A DNA stretch of 64,000 nucleotides, from contig NZ_CP038255.1 in NCBI RefSeq assembly GCF_004564135.1, positions 2,901,501 to 2,965,500 on the forward strand. Reading direction: 5' to 3'. Below the pieces are notes generated by a model. That model had not been told where the DNA came from, did not search any database, and worked only from the letters and a program-made list of their open reading frames with translations. A program made the position numbers and the translations under genes. The DNA is from Terasakiella sp. SH-1 (GTDB taxonomy: Bacteria; Pseudomonadota; Alphaproteobacteria; Rhodospirillales; Terasakiellaceae). Position 1 is the first letter of the stretch, and each line of letters starts with the position of its first letter. Shown piece after piece: positions 50,898-60,681 of this stretch.

Positions 50898-52073
50898 TTA
50901 AAGTTCCTCATGTTCGCCTTTACGCGAGATCGTAACGTCACGATGAACTGAAACACTCAACAAAAGACCAAAGCTGAACAGGATAGAAATCATCACCGTC
51001 CCACCATAAGAAATCAACGGCAGCGGTACACCCACAACCGGCAGCAACCCCATGACCATGCCGATATTGATGAAGATATAAAGGAAAAAGGTCGTTGTCA
51101 TCCCCAAGGCCACCAAGCGGCCATAGATATTGCGTGACCGCATGGCGATGGCATAGCCATAGATCAATAACAGCAGGTAAAGCCCCATCACAGCCAAACC
51201 ACCAATCAAGCCGTGTTCTTCTGCCAACATAGTGAAAATAAAGTCCGTCTGTTTTTCCGGCAGAAAGTTCAAGTGACTTTGCGATCCTTGCCCAAAACCT
51301 TTGCCTGTCATCCCGCCTGAGCCAAAGGCGATCTTGGATTGCATAATGTGATAGCCCGCCCCCAACGGATCATTTTCCGGATTAAGGAAGGTCAACACCC
51401 TTTTCTTTTGGTAGGTATGCAGGAACTGCCAAGCCACAGGGATCGCCGCCAGTGCCGATATACCGACAAGGGCAAATTTCCACAGCCGGACCCCGGCCAG
51501 GAAAAAGATCACGCCACTGCCCAGAATCAACATCAAGGTTGTGCCCAAATCCGGCTGACGCAAGATTAAAACCGATGGCGCAGCAACCATAAACAACGGG
51601 ACAAACAGGTAGGGAATGCTTTGAATTTCTTCAAGTGATCGACCATGGAAATACCGCGCCAAGGCCAGCACCAGCGTAATTTTCATCAGCTCAGAAGGTT
51701 GTAACTGGAAAAAGCCCAAGCTGATCCAGCGTTGTGCGCCCATCCCGATGGAGCCTTTGACTTCCACACCGATCAGCAGACCAAGGGCAATAAAATAAAG
51801 CACATAGGAATAGCGCAGCCACAGCCGAATATCGGTCAAGGCCACCACAAACATAATGACAAGCCCCCCACCAAAACGGATCAACTGACGCTTGGCCCAT
51901 GGGTCCCAGCTCCCGACAGAACCCGGCACATTCGGATCAGCAGGTGCTGCAGAATACAGCATGGCAAAACCGACGCTTGCCGTACAGATCAAGAGAAAGA
52001 CAAAACCCCAATTGAGTTCCAGAATTTTACGACCCAATGTCAGCTTGTCATGGCCGAGGCGATAACGCATCAT
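50898..52073 (-). CDS. rodA: Peptidoglycan glycosyltransferase RodA
   Basis: SEDS-family polymerase with about ten membrane helices; builds side-wall peptidoglycan with PBP2 under MreB control. Family motifs include KRQLIRFGGGLVIMFVVALT, QPSELMKITLVLALARYFHG, RQPDLGTTLMLILGSGVIFF, GSQSHLNFLPEKQTDFIFTM (with the catalytic Asp region before it) and VVGVPLPLISYGGTVMISIL. It begins ten bases after the mrdA stop on the same strand and closes the mre cluster. Confidence 0.95.
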   Translation of the reverse strand: MMRYRLGHDKLTLGRKILELNWGFVFLLICTASVGFAMLYSAAPADPNVPGSVGSWDPWAKRQLIRFGGGLVIMFVVALTDIRLWLRYSYVLYFIALGLLIGVEVKGSIGMGAQRWISLGFFQLQPSELMKITLVLALARYFHGRSLEEIQSIPYLFVPLFMVAAPSVLILRQPDLGTTLMLILGSGVIFFLAGVRLWKFALVGISALAAIPVAWQFLHTYQKKRVLTFLNPENDPLGAGYHIMQSKIAFGSGGMTGKGFGQGSQSHLNFLPEKQTDFIFTMLAEEHGLIGGLAVMGLYLLLLIYGYAIAMRSRNIYGRLVALGMTTTFFLYIFINIGMVMGLLPVVGVPLPLISYGGTVMISILFSFGLLLSVSVHRDVTISRKGEHEEL

Positions 52074-52082
52074 GATGTAACC

Positions 52083-53963
52083 TTATGCCTCCTTCTCATC
52101 TTTTTTCGGGGCAACCACAGGCTCACCGCGTGATGATTCACGACGTTGGGCCTCCAGCAAAATATCACGCACCACCGGGGCAGCTGCTTTGGAGCCTGAC
52201 CCACCGTGGGCCACAACCACAGATGCGGCATAACGTGGATTGTCATAAGGGGCAAACCCGACAAAAAGGGCGTGGTCGCGCAGCTCCCACGGCAATTCAC
52301 TGTTTTTCAAAACACGTGTGTCCCGTTCCGCCTTGGAAATCCGGCGAACCTGTGCTGTGCCTGTTTTTCCCGCCATGCGAAATTCATGTTCTTTAATGCG
52401 CGCCCGAAAGGCCGTCCCCCCCGGCACATTGGTCACGGCATTCATACCGCGCTGAATAATTTTCAGGTGATGTGGTGAAATGCCCAATGGCTCAAATTCT
52501 TTACGGACAGGAACTTCTATACCTTCGCTGGTGGTAATCTTGCGGGTTAAATGAGGTATCACTTTCTTACCACTGACCAGACGTGCAGTCATGACCGCCA
52601 ATTGCAGCGGGGTGGCTAGAACATAGCCCTGACCAATCCCGGTAATCAGCGTCTCCCCCCCTTGCCATGGTGCGCCAATGGTTGCCAGTTTCCAGTCTCG
52701 CGACGGCATCAGGCCACTACGTTCACCCGGCAAATCCAATCCGGTTTTTTCCCCAACTCCCAAACGTTTCGCCATATCATGAATACGGTTAATGCCGATA
52801 CGTTTGGCAATTTCATAGAAATAGATATCGCAGGAATGCATATGGGCCTGCACCATATCCATCGGACCATGCCCACCTTTTTTCCAGCAGTGAAAACGCG
52901 CCGTGCCCAAATCCATATGGCCTGTACACATAATTTTTTGCGAGGGTGTAATCACCCCTTTTTCCAAAGCTGCCAAGGCCACCACCATTTTAAAGGTGGA
53001 CCCCGGTGCATATTGCCCGGCAATCGCCTTATTGGTCAATGGGCCACGCGGGTTGGTAATCAACCCTTGCCATTCCTTATGGGACAGTCCCCGGTTAAAA
53101 GCATTGGGGTCAAAGCTGGGGTTTGATGCCATGGACAACACTTCACCTGTATGAATATCCATGACCACAGCGGCGGCGGCTTCATTGCCCAAACGTTCTG
53201 CCGTCATTTCCTGCAAGCCGGCATCCAGCGTCAGCATAATCTCTGCACCGGGCTGACCTTCTTGACGTTCCACTTCCTGAATGACCCGGCCCAAGGCATT
53301 CACTTCTACCTGTGAAGTTCCACCCGTACCGCGCAATTTCAAATCATGAAGGCGTTCCACCCCGGATTTACCAATGCGAAACCCCGGTAATTCCAACAGC
53401 GGATCACCCTTGGCATCTTTTTCCGTCACCGCCGCCACATAGCCCAACACATGGGCCGAATAATGGCCCTTGGGGTAATGACGCGTCTGGCCGACATCAA
53501 TCTCAGTCCCCGGCAGGTCTGGCGTATTGACCTCGATCTGAGCAACCTCTTCCCATGAGAGGTTTTCGCGTACTGTTACAGGGACAAAGCTGCGTTTGCG
53601 CTTAATCTCTTTAAGGATTTTTTTCTTTTCTTTTTCACTGATTTCAATGACTTGCCCCAGTGTATCGAGCGTCCCCTTGGGGTTGCCATTGGTATCTTCT
53701 GCAGTGATAATAACCCGGTAGTTTTGCTCATTGGCCGCCATTTCTTCGCCAAAGCGATCCACGATGCGCCCACGTGGTGGGGGCAACAAACGAATGGAAA
53801 TGCGGTTTTCTTCGGCCATGGTTTTAAAGCGCGGCGCTTCAACCACCTGCAAATAATACATCCGACCAACCAGTGCAGACAACAAAACCAGCTTGCCGCC
53901 ACCAAGAACGGCCGCGCGCCTGCTAAATAGTTTTGATCTGTCTGATCCGCGTTGCATATTCAC
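52083..53963 (-). CDS. mrdA: Penicillin-binding protein 2
   Basis: Class B transpeptidase of the elongasome. One N-terminal membrane helix (AAVLGGGKLVLLSALVGRMY), a dimerisation domain, and a transpeptidase domain with S-x-x-K in QYAPGSTFKMVVALAALEKG, S-C-D (the S-x-N/D motif) in AHMHSCDIYFYEIAKRIG, and K-T-G in RMAGKTGTAQVRR. 626 residues, usual for PBP2. Lies between mreD and rodA in a single minus-strand unit. Confidence 0.96.
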   Translation of the reverse strand: MNMQRGSDRSKLFSRRAAVLGGGKLVLLSALVGRMYYLQVVEAPRFKTMAEENRISIRLLPPPRGRIVDRFGEEMAANEQNYRVIITAEDTNGNPKGTLDTLGQVIEISEKEKKKILKEIKRKRSFVPVTVRENLSWEEVAQIEVNTPDLPGTEIDVGQTRHYPKGHYSAHVLGYVAAVTEKDAKGDPLLELPGFRIGKSGVERLHDLKLRGTGGTSQVEVNALGRVIQEVERQEGQPGAEIMLTLDAGLQEMTAERLGNEAAAAVVMDIHTGEVLSMASNPSFDPNAFNRGLSHKEWQGLITNPRGPLTNKAIAGQYAPGSTFKMVVALAALEKGVITPSQKIMCTGHMDLGTARFHCWKKGGHGPMDMVQAHMHSCDIYFYEIAKRIGINRIHDMAKRLGVGEKTGLDLPGERSGLMPSRDWKLATIGAPWQGGETLITGIGQGYVLATPLQLAVMTARLVSGKKVIPHLTRKITTSEGIEVPVRKEFEPLGISPHHLKIIQRGMNAVTNVPGGTAFRARIKEHEFRMAGKTGTAQVRRISKAERDTRVLKNSELPWELRDHALFVGFAPYDNPRYAASVVVAHGGSGSKAAAPVVRDILLEAQRRESSRGEPVVAPKKDEKEA

Positions 53964-53966
53964 CCT

Positions 53967-54476
53967 TTATCGCAAAACAGAGCGCTGCCAACGCCCCATC
54001 ACCCATGCCATCGGCGGATATAGCCCCATGGTCATGAAATACTGGAAAAAGACCGGCCCTGGTGCCATCAGATGCACGTGATAAGCCGATAATAACAACC
54101 AGGCTTGCACAGCTGCCCCGGCGGCAATGATGCTAAAACCAAGCCATTCCACCAGAAAGGTTTTCCCCAAAAAGAAACGCCGTTGCCCCAGAACTACACC
54201 GAACACGGTCAAATAGACAATCGTATTAAGCCCCATGGGCGCGCCACTTAAGGCATCTTGTAAAATACCAATGCTGAATACCGCCAAAATCGGAAATAAA
54301 TCCGGGCGAAAGACCGTCCAATGAAAAACGCCCATTAAAGCCAGTTGTGGCACAATGGAACCATAGCCGGGAATATGTGTGGGAATGACACTGAGCAAAA
54401 TCAAGACAACCGACAATCCCACAGGAGAAATATTGCGCGCCCAAAGGTCAAGACGCTGCCAAAAGGCCGGTTTCAT
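53967..54476 (-). CDS. mreD: Rod shape-determining protein MreD
   Basis: 169-residue integral membrane protein with five hydrophobic helices (LSVVLILLSVIPTHIPGYGS, PILAVFSIGILQDALSGAPM with the conserved G-L/I-L-Q-D-A-L-S-G-x-P-x-G, then GLNTIVYLTVFGVVLG). Links MreC and MreB to the cell-wall enzymes. Its start overlaps the mreC stop by four bases and mrdA follows three bases after its stop. Confidence 0.93.
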   Translation of the reverse strand: MKPAFWQRLDLWARNISPVGLSVVLILLSVIPTHIPGYGSIVPQLALMGVFHWTVFRPDLFPILAVFSIGILQDALSGAPMGLNTIVYLTVFGVVLGQRRFFLGKTFLVEWLGFSIIAAGAAVQAWLLLSAYHVHLMAPGPVFFQYFMTMGLYPPMAWVMGRWQRSVLR

Positions 54477-55450
54477 GGCTCTGACGGTCTCCTCTCTGTC
54501 CCCGGTTTGGGCACAACGGTTTTCATTTCAGGTGTTGGTGCTTTGACAGCAGGGGGCGTTTTCACCGGAATATCGTTTTTCGGCAAATCCGTCTTTAAAC
54601 GGTTGCGATCCAAAATCCCTTCCAGCCCATAATCAATGATACGCACAATTTCCAAACGCGACGTATCGACATAAAGCGTCACTTCGACAGAGACATCATC
54701 AACCGCAGAAATCTGGCCAACCGGAATACCTTGCGGGAAAGCCCCACCATGACCGGACGTCACAATACGATCCCCCGGCGATACAATCGTGCCCGGTGGC
54801 AATTTTGTCAAAATTGGCTTATCTTCATTACGTCCAGCCATAATCCCACGTGCACGGGAACTTTCAATCATCACCGGAATGCGGCTGTTTAAGTCCGACA
54901 ACAACAACACACGGGCAGAACGGTGCGCCACACCGGCAATCCGGCCCACCAGCCCCTCGCCAGTGACCACAGCTTGGCCGTTTTGCACCCCTTCACGGTT
55001 GCCCGCATAGACCAGCATACTCTCAGAAAAAGTACCCCCGTCATCAGAAATCACGCGTGCAGCCTGATAGCTTGCTTCAGGTCCAATATTGAAATTCAGC
55101 AATTCACGCAGGTTTTCGTTTTCTGCCTGCACCTTGCGGGCCACCGTCTGCCATTGTAACAAACGCTGGTTTTCAGCCTTTAACCGGACATTCTCATCAT
55201 GAATGGAAAGAAACTGGCGTCCTTCATCCAAATAAGCACGCACGGTTTCCGCAGGTTCTGCAACGGCTTCAAGGATCGGGGCAAAGGCATCATTGATGCG
55301 CGCACGAGCCTCTTCAACGATGATGGTTTCCGCTTTCCCCAGCATCATCAGGCCAAACGCCGCCAAGATCAGCCCGAGATATGCAAATCTCTGCAGCAGA
55401 TGACGGATGACATCAACCCGTGTCGGTGCGCCTGGTCCGGTTTTCACCAA
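54473..55450 (-). CDS. mreC: Rod shape-determining protein MreC
   Basis: 325 residues: one N-terminal membrane helix (FAYLGLILAAFGLMMLG), a coiled coil (about 65-105), and two beta-barrel domains with ARVISDDGGTFSESMLVYAG, VVTGEGLVGRIAGVAHRSAR, VLLLSDLNSRIPVMI and IVSPGDRIVTSGHGGAFPQG. The C-terminal tail is proline-rich. Forms the periplasmic scaffold that activates PBP2-RodA. Separated from mreB by a hairpin that may partly end mreB transcripts. Confidence 0.95.
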   Translation of the reverse strand: MVKTGPGAPTRVDVIRHLLQRFAYLGLILAAFGLMMLGKAETIIVEEARARINDAFAPILEAVAEPAETVRAYLDEGRQFLSIHDENVRLKAENQRLLQWQTVARKVQAENENLRELLNFNIGPEASYQAARVISDDGGTFSESMLVYAGNREGVQNGQAVVTGEGLVGRIAGVAHRSARVLLLSDLNSRIPVMIESSRARGIMAGRNEDKPILTKLPPGTIVSPGDRIVTSGHGGAFPQGIPVGQISAVDDVSVEVTLYVDTSRLEIVRIIDYGLEGILDRNRLKTDLPKNDIPVKTPPAVKAPTPEMKTVVPKPGTERRPSEP

Positions 55451-55476
55451 GAGAAAGTTCCCCTTATCCTCAAGTC

Positions 55477-55508
55477 AAAAGCGCCTCAACTTATGTGAAG
55501 CGCTTTTT
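55477..55508. terminator. Hairpin between mreB and mreC
   Basis: aaaagcgc and gcgctttt form an eight-pair stem around ctcaacttatgtgaa, with TTTTTT following on the plus strand and only a short T run on the minus strand. On the minus strand it could give partial termination after mreB, letting mreB be made in excess over mreC and mreD, as is needed; that is inference. Confidence 0.55.
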
Positions 55509-55514
55509 TCGTTA

Positions 55515-56561
<1,047 letters not shown>

Positions 56562-56773
56562 TCAACTCTTGTTTTACAGGCCAAGCCCAAATAACCCAAA
56601 TAGCCCTTCGAATACGTATTTCGAAAAACCGATTAACCTTTATAAGAAGTCATGTTGCGCAATGCTAGTCCTTATAACGAGTCGCCTGCATTTTTTTTGC
56701 ATTTTTTGCGTCCATTTCAGACTTCTTAACTCATGCATGATGGAACAAGAAGGTTAACAAATCATGATGATCA

Positions 56774-56816
56774 CAAAAAAAGAGACTGAAATATAAATTC
56801 CAGTCTCTTTTTTTTC
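56774..56816. terminator. Bidirectional terminator after leuA
   Basis: agagactg and cagtctct form an eight-pair stem with A7 on one side and T8 on the other, so it can stop transcription on both strands. It lies 20 bases past the leuA stop and upstream of mreB on the same strand, insulating the two units. Confidence 0.85.
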
Positions 56817-56835
56817 TTTCAGACAGCGCTCTTAA

Positions 56836-58395
56836 TCAAATAGAGCCAACATCTTCCGGCTTGCCTTTTTCACGTTTAACCAACAACTTGTTAACCGCAT
56901 TTAAATAGGCATTTACAGAGGCCACCATCGTATCGGTATGTGCCCCCCGGCCATTAACTGTTTTGCCTTTTTCTTCCAGACGTACCGTCACTTCGGCTTG
57001 GGCATCTGTACCTTGGGTTACAGCATGCACCTGATACAGCTCCAAATGAGCATCTGGCAGGGGCACAATTTCCTTAATCGCCTTAAAGGCTGCATCCACC
57101 GGGCCGTCGCCCTCTGAAATGGTCTTGCGCTCTTCCCCATCAATTTCGATGGACAGGGCTGCAATCTGGCTTTTCACATGCGTGCCACATGTCACCTGAA
57201 AATGCGTCAGTTTCACACGTTCATTCACCCGCATGACTTCATCATCAACCAGAGCAATAATATCGTCATCAAAGACATCTTTTTTCTGATCGGCCAAATC
57301 CTTGAAACGTTTAAACGCATCATTCAAGGCATTATCGCCCAGCTCATAGCCCAAGGCAGACAGCTTGTCTTTAAAAGCATGACGACCAGAATGTTTACCC
57401 AAAACGATCTTGTTGGCATTATCCAGCCCAACGCTTTCAGGCGTCATGATCTCATATGTGCCTGCATGTTTTAACATGCCATCCTGATGGATACCGGACT
57501 CATGGGCAAAGGCGTTTTTACCAACAATCGCCTTGTTGGGTTGAACGCTAAAGCCTGTAATGCCAGACACCATGCGTGATGCACGCGTAATCAGCTCTGT
57601 CTTGATACCTGTTGTATAAGGCATGTAGTCATTACGCGTACGCAAGCCCATCACGACCTCTTCCAAAGCCGCATTACCGGCGCGTTCGCCCAAGCCATTG
57701 ATGGTACATTCCACCTGACGCGCCCCTGCCTGAACCGCTGACAAGGAGTTGGCAACCGCCAAGCCCAAATCATTATGACAGTGGGTTGAAATAATCGCCT
57801 GATCAATGTTGGGCACACGGTTCATCAACATGTCGATCATCTTGTAATATTCTTCCGGTACAGTGTAGCCTACCGTATCGGGAATATTAATGGTACGAGC
57901 GCCTGCCGCAATGGCTGTTTCCACACAACGGCACAGAAAATCAGCCTCTGTACGGGTGCCGTCTTCGGCAGACCATTCCACATCCTCCACCAAGGAGCGA
58001 GCAAAGGTTACAGATTTTTTGATTTTTTCTACAACCGCATCAGGTTCCATCTGCAATTTATATTTCATATGCAGGGGCGAGGTGGAAATAAAGGTATGGA
58101 TACGGTGTTTCGGCGCATGTTTAATCGCATCAAAACAACGCTGGATGTCGCCTTCTGAAGCCCGTGACAGGCCACAGATCGAAGAACTTTCAGCCCGTTT
58201 GGCAATTTCGCTAACAGATTCAAAATCACCTTCTGAGGCAATTGGGAAACCAGCTTCAATAACATCCACACCCATTTCTTCCAGGGTTTCGGCAATACGC
58301 AACTTTTCTTCCAAATTCATGGAAGCGCCGGGGCTTTGTTCGCCATCACGCAAAGTGGTGTCAAAAATAATTACGCGGTTTGAATCGGTTGTCAT
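56836..58395 (-). CDS. leuA: 2-isopropylmalate synthase
   Basis: First enzyme of leucine synthesis: condenses acetyl-CoA with 2-oxoisovalerate. The HMGL-like barrel has VIIFDTTLRDGEQSPGASMN and the metal-binding ISTHCHNDLGLAVANSLSAV, with GERAGNAALEEVVMGL; the C-terminal leucine-binding LeuA regulatory domain is present (FKAIKEIVPLPDAHLELYQV, GAHTDTMVASVNAYLNAVNK). 519 residues from ATG 58395, chosen since AGGA lies eight bases upstream. A leucine-rich leader ORF and alternative hairpins precede it. Confidence 0.96.
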   Translation of the reverse strand: MTTDSNRVIIFDTTLRDGEQSPGASMNLEEKLRIAETLEEMGVDVIEAGFPIASEGDFESVSEIAKRAESSSICGLSRASEGDIQRCFDAIKHAPKHRIHTFISTSPLHMKYKLQMEPDAVVEKIKKSVTFARSLVEDVEWSAEDGTRTEADFLCRCVETAIAAGARTINIPDTVGYTVPEEYYKMIDMLMNRVPNIDQAIISTHCHNDLGLAVANSLSAVQAGARQVECTINGLGERAGNAALEEVVMGLRTRNDYMPYTTGIKTELITRASRMVSGITGFSVQPNKAIVGKNAFAHESGIHQDGMLKHAGTYEIMTPESVGLDNANKIVLGKHSGRHAFKDKLSALGYELGDNALNDAFKRFKDLADQKKDVFDDDIIALVDDEVMRVNERVKLTHFQVTCGTHVKSQIAALSIEIDGEERKTISEGDGPVDAAFKAIKEIVPLPDAHLELYQVHAVTQGTDAQAEVTVRLEEKGKTVNGRGAHTDTMVASVNAYLNAVNKLLVKREKGKPEDVGSI

Positions 58396-58465
58396 CAGTC
58401 TCATCCTGAAAAATATATTTGCACATTAAGTAATGAAACGGCCTGGAAAATGCAACAAGCCTTGT

Positions 58466-58530
58466 CCCCTGAACGTTACTTCAGGTCACTTTTTCTTAAC
58501 ATTGGACGTGAAGTAAGCTTCGCTCAGGGG
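58466..58530 (-). promoter_or_regulatory. leuA leader with two mutually exclusive hairpins
   Basis: On the leuA transcript, CCCCTGA (58530-58524) and TTACTTCA (58516-58509) can pair with TCAGGGG (58472-58466) and TGAAGTAA (58483-58476), forming a long interrupted stem. The distal half can instead fold alone as CCTGAA/TTCAGG (58485-58468). The first arm includes the stop codon of the leader ORF, so a translating ribosome would decide which fold forms. This is the logic of ribosome-mediated attenuation; a strong U run for termination was not found. Confidence 0.5.
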
Positions 58531-58646
58531 CGAGTAAGTCGTGCAAGAAGGAGAGCAAGTCGTTTTTGACCGTAAACACGCATAGCAACCACCCCGCTTA
58601 AAGAAGCGGCGATCAAAGTTGCAGCGCTGATTTCAATCATGGTCAT
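58524..58646 (-). CDS. Leucine-rich leader peptide upstream of leuA
   Basis: 40 codons, MTMIEISAATLIAASLSGVV, AMRVYGQKRLALLLARLTRP. The last dozen codons include five leucines (ctt, ctc, ctt, ctt, ctt) right before a stop that lies in an attenuator-like stem, 128 bases upstream of leuA. Such an ORF fits a leucine-sensing leader peptide. The hydrophobic middle could instead make it a tiny single-helix membrane protein. The ribosome-binding site is weak. Confidence 0.5.
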   Translation of the reverse strand: MTMIEISAATLIAASLSGVVAMRVYGQKRLALLLARLTRP

Positions 58647-58799
58647 GGCAGACAAGAACCTTGGGAATAATGAATACTCTTTTATAAAAGGGGATTTATT
58701 TCTCAGTGTCAAACAGTTTTTCATCGTATTTTCACAACAAACGGAAAAAATTAAACCTTTTAAAAGTCCGAAAGTATGATATATTCAGACTACATATCA

Positions 58800-58945
58800 T
58801 ACCTAAGGGCCATTATCGCCAGTTTAAATGGCCCTTAAGAGACGTGTTGAAATGTTTGCTCTCCGAAGGCTTCATTGCCAGACAAGCATTTCGATAATGT
58901 CACCCCGAAGCCCCGCATCTTACCCCTTTGCGGGGCTTTTCCTTT
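58800..58945 (+). ncRNA. Candidate small RNA with three hairpins and terminator
   Basis: The gap between leuA leader and ilvC carries, on the plus strand: a perfect 11-pair hairpin (taagggccatt at 58804-58814 with aatggccctta at 58827-58837), a nine-pair stem aaatgtttg/caagcattt (58850-58858 with 58883-58891, one G-U) enclosing a loop with its own small pairing, and a ten-pair terminator (58908-58938). A TATGAT box lies at 58775-58780. No ORF with a ribosome-binding site exists inside. I do not recognise it as 6S, SRP, tmRNA or RNase P RNA. Confidence 0.55.
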
Positions 58946-58946
58946 T
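58908..58946 (+). terminator. Rho-independent terminator
   Basis: aagccccgca and tgcggggctt make a perfect ten-pair stem around a loop of eleven bases, followed by TTccTTTTT. It ends the candidate small RNA and protects the convergent ilvC from read-through. Confidence 0.85.
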
Positions 58947-59075
58947 TCAGCTTTAGACAAAAGGGCTGTATCCCTACCCCATAAACAAAAAGGGAAGCCC
59001 CAATTGGGACTTCCCTTCTGTGCAGTGCGTGCAGACTCCTTAAAACATCAGAGCCACGCATATCTAATCCGAAGA

Positions 59076-60122
<1,047 letters not shown>

Positions 60123-60145
60123 TTAAAAAGTTATAGACGTTTCCC

Positions 60146-60664
60146 TTAGAGCCCTTCGGCCCCGCGAGAAATGGCCACGACACCGGTACGTGAAACGTCA
60201 ACCAGCCCCAATGGCTCCATTAGTTTTATAAATGCATCGACTTTACCGGCCTTACCAAAGACCTCAAAGACGAAGGAAGTGTTCGAGCTGTCGATAACGC
60301 GTGCGCGGAAAATATCGGCAATGCGCAAAGCTTCTACACGATGTTCCCCCTCGCCTGCAACCTTTACCAACGCCATTTCGCGTTCAACACTCGGGCCATC
60401 GACCGTCAGATCAACAACTTTGCGTACTGGAACAAGGCGATCCAGTTGCGCTTTGATCTGTTCAATCACCTGACGTGTACCGCTGGTAACGATTGTAATC
60501 TTTGACAAATTCTCAACATGATCGACTTCTGATACCGTCAAACTGTCGATGTTATAGCCACGACCGGAAAACAGGCCAACCACACGGGCCAGAACACCAG
60601 ATTCGTTATCAACCAGAACTGAAACCGTGTGGCTCAGGAGGTCATCTTTATCATTATTTGTCAT
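60146..60664 (-). CDS. ilvN: Acetolactate synthase small (regulatory) subunit
   Basis: 172 residues with an N-terminal ACT domain (NESGVLARVVGLFSGRGYNI, DSLTVSEVDHVENLSKITIV) that binds valine for feedback control and a C-terminal ALS_ss domain (VERKMALVKV-like EREMALVKVAGEGEHRVEAL, FRARVIDSSNTSFVFEVFGK). Name may be ilvH or ilvN by genome custom. It follows ilvB by 17 bases. Confidence 0.95.
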   Translation of the reverse strand: MTNNDKDDLLSHTVSVLVDNESGVLARVVGLFSGRGYNIDSLTVSEVDHVENLSKITIVTSGTRQVIEQIKAQLDRLVPVRKVVDLTVDGPSVEREMALVKVAGEGEHRVEALRIADIFRARVIDSSNTSFVFEVFGKAGKVDAFIKLMEPLGLVDVSRTGVVAISRGAEGL

Positions 60665-60681
60665 TTTTTCTCTCCTTCACC

